Source: Siphonodentalium dalli (Eukaryota > Mollusca > Scaphopoda > Gadilida > Siphonodentaliidae). From it: a stretch of DNA of 64,000 nt. Numbering within the stretch: position 1 is the stretch's first letter; every line of letters starts with the position of its first letter. Of this stretch, positions 58,741 to 64,000 are shown piece by piece. The DNA is taken from the NCBI GenBank assembly GCA_032622095.1, contig CP136062.1:199275887-199339886 (forward strand), in the 5' to 3' direction. The notes below the pieces were generated by a model that ran no database searches, was not told where the DNA came from, and saw only the letters and a list, made by a program, of their open reading frames with translations. The translations under genes and the position numbers were made by a program.

Positions 58741-59654
58741 TTGTTATGAATTTTTGTTGTCATTTGGGTATGCATTAGTAAACAGTTGACAGTGGACCAA
58801 CCACCCTCGGGAAGGAAATGATTAACACCTGCTGTGAGCGCGAAGCTATGGAACTGCCAGTGAGTTGTCGCATTGGGGTGGTTCGACCTTAACACTCGGA
58901 CGTATGGACCGTAAGACTGTTCATTGAACAAATAAATCGGAGATTACTAATTTATCAAGAGTGAAACCAAATACTTGGTGAACAATAGCGGTCTGCTTCA
59001 TGTGATCAAATCTCCTTTTAGGAACTAATCAATTTAACTCCATTCAATAGAAGCTGTGTAACCTGTGTCCCATTCACTCGACAATAACGTTTATTAATAG
59101 ATTAGTTTGCCACTCGATTGAGATCGCATCCGATTAGCAGGAATACTCTGCGCAACTTCATCAGTTGACATCCGCTACATGTCAACGCCGGACATGATGT
59201 CCACACTAGCTGTAGATAGTATCTTCAATTGATTGGCGGATCATGGTATATACACCGAACGGTAGGAAGCAGATGGTGGTACTGGTCCCACCGAGCCTTC
59301 TACCACGCCATACCAGACTGCAGAAACTATAGTGTAGTTACCATGTCGTGAAATGCAGCGACATTAAATCATCAGATATTTTCTCAACTGGTATTCTGTA
59401 TTTAGCCGTTTGCGGTAGCATAACATTGTAGAGTGCGAGCACCGACGATAAGTTGTGAGATCAAATCTCCTTTTGGAAACTGGTCAATTAAAATCAGTTC
59501 AGGCAACACTGTGTCCCATCAGCAAGGCATTAATGTTTAATAGCAAATTACGCAGTTTCTTTGAAAAGCCGACGAAAATCCTGATGGATGTACGTTTCTA
59601 GATTTGTGATTTAAAATCAGTTTCTGTATTGATGGAATTCCCTCCATTTCATTG
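58741..59654. other. Non-coding stretch with a duplicated segment
   Basis: GATCAAATCTCCTTTT(A/T)GGAA followed by CTGTGTCCCAT occurs at about 59005 and 59459. No gene was seen. Confidence 0.45.
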
Positions 59655-60940
59655 GAGAGTGGAGCAGAGTACGCGCGATTGGTAATTTGCTTAACATTGG
59701 TTAACATTGGTTACTGGCATAACAGATCACTTCACAGACCAGAGGTCAATGACATATGTTGTTATTTTCTCACGCATTGTCAGCTAGATGACTTCTCACT
59801 GATAAACATAATCTGAATCGTTACGCGGTTCCCCCCGGAGGTTTAGTTTCGTTCCTATAGACTACAATGTAATAGCAGGAAACTCTAACTATGGTTAAAT
59901 TGTACATCGGCTTAACCCTTTACCCAACAAACCGGCCAAAAACGGCCAAATAAAGCTGCAACAGCCTAAATTATCTTGGGTCTGTCTCAATAAAGCCATA
60001 CAGATATGGATATCATTGGAACCGGCTCATTGACCACATTGTGATGGTTACAGTTATGCACTGCGCCAATGCATTCTCTTATATATGCGAGTCGACCATA
60101 GGTCGCCTCGCATATATAAGATAATGCATTGGCCTAAATTTTAACACTTTTTACCATTTTTTCTTACATTCTTTAACAATTTTATAATTTTTAATGTGTT
60201 AAGCCAATGCATTCTCTTATATATGCGAGGCGACCTATGGTCGACTCGCATACATAAGAGAATGCATTGGCACAGGGCCGTTCTGTTGGGTAAAGGGTTA
60301 ATTTACCATTTTTATACACAATACTCATTAAGGAGTAGTTCATTAGGTCGTTTGTTGAAATTATGAACACTTGTATTATCTTTTCGTCTGGCTGTCGTCT
60401 GCTAATTTATCCTGAACATCCCTCCAAATTAATAATAGACCATTACAATGTAAACCATTATAACTGAATGGGATAAACCATTTTGCATAGAAAGGTTTAA
60501 ATAATGTCGGGAACCGTATCAATATATGACATGTTTGAATTGAAACAAGTCTTATAAAGCGTCAATGACGTATAGTAAACACTGAACCGATGTTCGTCGA
60601 TACTGTGAAGTTCGATGTGCAATGTCAATGGCCTGTACAATCTTGCACACTATGACTCACACTTCCGGGAAGATGGGGCTACCTACAAATTAGTTTGTAA
60701 ACAAATAAAATACGAGTCACCATGCTCGAGAGAACCATTGATTTCGGCATTTCGTGTTGTTGAGATATTTGCAAATTCAATGTTTATCAGTGAGCAGTCA
60801 TCTAGCTGACAATGCGCGGGAAAATTATCAACATAATTATGTCATTGACCTCTGGTCTGCGAAGTTATCTGTTATGCCAGTAACCAGTGCTACGCCAATT
60901 AATCAATCGCGCGTACACTGCTCCACTCTCCAATGGTAAG
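59655..60940. mobile_element. Inverted repeat (about 155-bp arms) enclosing a hairpin-core element
   Basis: The left arm 59655-59812 (GGAGAGTGGAGCAG, ATTGGTTACTGGCATAACAG, CAGAGGTCAATGACAT, GTCAGCTAGATGACT) is inverted at 60784-60940. The loop of about 970 bp contains the element at 59912-60301. This resembles an older non-autonomous foldback that later received the hairpin element. I could not define its target duplication. Confidence 0.7.
59912..60301 (+). mobile_element. Hairpin-core element, TTAACCCTTTACCC type, complete
   Basis: The ends are TTAACCCTTTACCCAACAAA and TGTTGGGTAAAGGGTTAA. The long arm on the left has more substitutions than the 21458 copy (for example AAAAACGGCC, AATAAAGCCATAC). 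Hairpins lie at 60066-60132 and 60204-60270. The spacer is shorter, having lost part of its A/T run. It is an older copy. Confidence 0.86.
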
Positions 60941-61100
60941 AATGATGACAGATAGCAGAACCCGAAAGGTGAGCAGACTTAGATATTTTTGGGTAATTTT
61001 ATTGCATTTGTATTCCCAAACTTCATCGACAAAATAATGGCAAAAATAGTTATCAGGTGAGTTGCACTAGGCTGATAACTGTACTTCAAGGCATAATTGT

Positions 61101-61491
61101 TTAACCCTTTACCCAACAGAACGGCCCTGTGCCAATGCATTCTCTTATATATGCGAGTCGACCATAGGTCGCCTCGCATATATAAGAGAATGCATTGGCT
61201 TAACACATTAAAAATTATAAAATTGTTAAAGAATGTAAGAAAAAATGGTAAAAAGTGTTAAAAAAAGACTTTTTTTAGGCCAATGAATTATCTTATATAT
61301 GCGAGGCGACCTATGGTCAACTCGCATATATAAGAGAAAGCATTGGCACAGGGCATAACTGTAACTATCACAATGTGGTCAAGGAGCCGGTTCCAATGAT
61401 ATCCATATTTGTATGGTTCTATTGAGACAGACCGAAGATATTTTAGGCTGTTGAAGCTTTATTTGGCCGGTTTTGTTGGGTAAAGGGTTAA
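61101..61491 (-). mobile_element. Hairpin-core element, TTAACCCTTTACCC type, complete
   Basis: The short arm is on the left and the long arm on the right. TTAA is on both sides. Hairpins lie at 61132-61198 (perfect) and 61280-61346 (several changes: CCAATGAATTA, GGTCAACTCG, GAGAAAGC). The right arm has one GGCCGGTTTT unit where the 34152 end has two. Confidence 0.87.
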
Positions 61492-61994
61492 TTGTATTGC
61501 CCTGACAGATCTATTTGAAAATGTCAGTGACATTTCTGGGAAATACTGGTTAACCTTCTATGTTTTGACAAATACCACAACATTGTATCCCTTCTCCGTT
61601 AGCTTCTCCTAATTATTCTAGCATAAACACACTATACTCTGATTGCAGTTAGCGTACCATTCAAGGGTTGCGGGTCGTTGATGGTCAAATATTTGCACAG
61701 CAACTTCATAACAATCCCATGGAAATCCATCAAGTTGTCCGCCTGGGATCCACCTTCAAGTTGATTGCGTGTTAATTATAGCTCGCCTGTGCTTCACTAA
61801 ATCAACATGTCCGCGGATTTGGACGAATTACAACATGTATCAAGAGAACACAAAGTGCACTGTTGGTTATTAGAAGAAACAAAGCATTCAATTGTATGCT
61901 AGATATAACTACAATAGCCCAGTATAGAGCAATAGATTGAAATGCAACGATGTCAGCCATAACATGTATGTGTCCTACCTGCTGCCTAAATCGT
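61492..61994. other. Non-coding stretch
   Basis: No gene or repeat was recognised. Confidence 0.4.
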
Positions 61995-62165
61995 ATTGAC
62001 CACATGTCTACTAGATTCCATGGTAGCAGGGGGGGGGGGGTCGCGGAATTTTTTTACATATATAGGGCGAAAAAAATGTTTTTGCCCTTTCGGGGACCCA
62101 CAACCCCTCTACCTGCAATTTTTTTCTTTTTTTTCCGCCCAAATTTTGGGACCCACCCCCCAAAA
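61995..62165. repeat. Poly-G repeat, copy 3
   Basis: About 13 G near 62028-62040 are followed by TCGCGGAATTTTTTTACA, a CCCTTTCGGGGACCCAC block, then (T)n CCGCCC and TTTTGGGACCCACCCCCC. It shares its parts with the repeats at 54960, 56160 and 63530. Confidence 0.65.
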
Positions 62166-62640
62166 TCTTACAAAAAACATAACATATAAACCAAATCAAA
62201 GCCTAGCAAAGAATTGTTCCATTTCTTATTATTTAATACTATTCCCAGCATTTTAGTAAACCTCTAAACTGCTCTAAAGGGAGATAACACTATTAGTATA
62301 AAATGTGGAAATGCTGAACGCATGCACTTAAAAACATTGGGCATAATGCCATAAAACATAATAATTACGAGGTAATACATTTCCTGATATCCTCAATAAC
62401 TCCATATTCTTTTATATAACAATAGTATAAGATGTTTTAGAGTCAAGGCCCAATAGTAATACTGTAGTAATGAGGGGTAGAACAAATTTCATCTGGGACC
62501 CAAGCCAAGGAAAGTCACACTCACAGCAGCTCAGTCTAAATACATGTATGTATGTCATGTTGGTTTGCAGATTGACATATACCAATATTAGCGAAAAATT
62601 GGTAGTATTATTAACTTATTATCAGAGTATAAAGTTTAGT
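62166..62640. other. Non-coding stretch
   Basis: AT-rich. The first part of the frame 62470-62832 lies here but looks unlike protein. Confidence 0.4.
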
Positions 62641-62651
62641 TTAAAGCCAGC

Positions 62652-62832
62652 AGAGATATCCAAGCCACGGTCACCTTGTACAAACCGTCTGTATACATGT
62701 AGGTTCCCCCTGTGCAATGTGGTTTACTGGACGTATCACATGGAAACCCATTATAAGAACAAGCATCCTGGATCAGACTGTTCAGTTGAGATATGTGACT
62801 CTGAGAAAGTTCGCATGAAGAGAGTTGCATAG
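62652..62832 (+). CDS. Possible exon with a C2H2-like zinc finger
   Basis: The open frame runs from 62470, but only the part after a plausible splice acceptor (GCCAGCAG ending 62653) looks like protein. That part reads SPCTNRLYTCRFPLCNVVYW and then TYHMETHYKNKHPGSDCS. Cysteine and histidine spacing is C-x4-C-x11-H-x4-H, close to a classical C2H2 finger, and THYKNKHPG is typical finger-to-linker text. It would bind DNA or RNA if expressed. The frame ends at TAG 62830-62832. No donor site or neighbouring exon could be identified, so it may be an exon, a terminal exon, or a fragment of a transposon protein. Confidence 0.4.
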
Positions 62833-63529
62833 ATTACCTGTGCAGTTTGATCCAGGTTAGTATGATTTATAATTAGTTTCAAGAACAAAGTTCATATTAG
62901 TCATGTTTATATTCTAGCTTTATGTTGCATATGGAATAAGTTGAGACTTTAATACCAAAAGCTACTTTTATAGTTACATTGCTCTATCCTGCTATATCCT
63001 AAATTGAATATCAAAGCAACCAATAATGAACAAACAACTAATAATTACAATACCATATGTATTGGCAGTCAAATAACTGGAACTCCAAGATATACTACCT
63101 TATTACATGTATATGTACAGTACCTAACTGCTTAGACTTGTGAATAATAACTGTGGTTGATTTAATATCACAAAAGGCTAAGTTTTCATATTGTTATCCA
63201 AATAGTATGAACTTTTTGTATGAGTTATTTTGTTTTATAGTTTTAAACCAGTGGAATATAGTGGAACTGTTATTTTTGTTTGTATCATCAAGTTTATCTT
63301 GATAACAAATAATATCCATTATGTGGATTAAGAACAGAAGATGGTAATCATTTCATAATTATGCTTATATAATATATCTTTCATCCGTCGAAATCTGGTA
63401 CATTAATTTTGACATACATCAGCATACATACACCCCTAAATGGTAGTTAGTTCTGGTTAGTATGTTTTAAATAGCATAGTGTGTCATATGGTTGATATTA
63501 ACAGATTACATGAGCACAAAAACAGTGAT
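62833..63529. other. Non-coding stretch
   Basis: AT-rich. GATCCAGGTTAGTATG (62849) has a loose echo at GTTCTGGTTAGTATG (63450). No gene was seen. Confidence 0.4.
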
Positions 63530-63670
63530 TTTAAGTGGAGGAAAAAATTTGCATTTTTTGTCATTTACGCATTTTTTCCGGGTGAAATGACCCACCCACC
63601 CCCGCCTCATATATGGAATTTTTGTGCGCGACCCCCCCCCCCTGATGGTAGCCCCATTTTCCAGGAATAT
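63530..63670. repeat. Poly-C repeat, copy 4
   Basis: CCGGGTGAAATGACCCACCC and a run of CCCACCCCCG precede ATGGAATTTTTGTGCGCGAC and about 12 C. The frame 63479-63757 through it is an artefact. Confidence 0.65.
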
Positions 63671-64000
63671 CGAATAAGACAAGCAGATACTAACCTTCTA
63701 AATTACCTACATATATCCACAAGAATTAAGGTCGACCCACCGATTCATCTCAGTTAATATGACATTGACCAATTTGAATTTAGATAGTACATTCTGCACC
63801 AATTAAATTGTGTATCAATGTATTCTTCAAGCGCTTAACTGAGCGAAGTTCTGAATAGAATTCCTCCTAACTTGGAAAAAAACATGGATCCCAAACCCTT
63901 CTTGAATCAAAACAGTTTCGACAAGAGAAATCTCAGCGAGAACAAAAATTGACATCAGATGGACAATTGCTATATCTCTGGCAAATTTTGTCAGGGTATA
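63671..64000. other. Non-coding stretch to the window end
   Basis: No gene or repeat was recognised. Confidence 0.35.

Noticed and set aside
1-64000. tRNA, rRNA, riboswitch and LTR-type element search by eye
   Set aside because: No cloverleaf with consistent anticodon arms, no rRNA core sequence and no paired long terminal repeats with protease/integrase motifs were seen.

Overview
The window reads as nuclear DNA of an animal, most likely a marine invertebrate and perhaps a mollusc. Evidence is the AT-rich, very gene-poor sequence, decayed LINEs of two clades, an intact intronless Crypton-type tyrosine recombinase, Helitron-like ends and dense small inverted-repeat elements. The phylum is an inference. 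I see no bacterial gene organisation, rRNA, tRNA, CRISPR array or LTR element.

Only two long reading frames look like real protein genes. One (14897-16156, +) encodes a basic and proline-rich protein of unknown function. The other (35092-36708, -) is a complete 538-residue tyrosine recombinase of the Crypton/KIAA1958-like type. Two LINE corpses lie at about 5.12-6.57 kb (-, Jockey/CR1-like) and 39.3-41.7 kb (-, L1/Tx1-like). A possible zinc-finger exon lies near 62.65 kb. Almost every other open frame is short chance coding or an artefact of repeats.

The dominating feature is a 67-bp near-perfect hairpin module. It begins CCAATGCATTC, ends GAATGCATTGG and has CGACC-ATA-GGTCG at its centre. 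I count 22 full and 5 partial or diverged copies in 14 small elements, usually two oppositely oriented hairpins per element around an AT-rich spacer. The same core sits inside at least three kinds of termini: a TTAA/CCCTTTACCCAACA type (8 copies, piggyBac-like by target site), a TGACCCGCC type with apparent 6-bp target duplications (4 copies), and a diverged TTAAC(A/C)CTTTCATG-like type (2 copies). One core carried by several mobility systems is the strongest candidate for something undescribed.

Layout: 0-3 kb hairpin elements; 3.5-4.0 kb dispersed repeat R1; 5.1-6.6 kb LINE; 7.6-8.3 kb hairpin element plus 49-bp minisatellite; 10.3-12 kb hairpin elements around a 35-bp minisatellite with AATAAA in nearly every unit; 14.0-16.2 kb hairpin element and first gene; 16.8-17.4 kb inverted-repeat element; 19.5-21.9 kb two hairpin elements; 22.3-23.2 kb Helitron-like sequence; 25.7-30.4 kb degenerate long-unit array cut by a hairpin element; 31.6-34.7 kb foldback fragments, R1, hairpin element and a 142-bp palindrome; 35.1-36.7 kb recombinase; 39.3-41.7 kb LINE; 42.5-46.2 kb two large nested inverted-repeat elements; 48-53.4 kb hairpin element, duplications and three tandem foldbacks; 54-64 kb poly-G repeats, foldbacks and two more hairpin elements.

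The two protein genes show no evident functional partnership. The window is best read as a repeat-rich interval in which elements have repeatedly inserted into one another.
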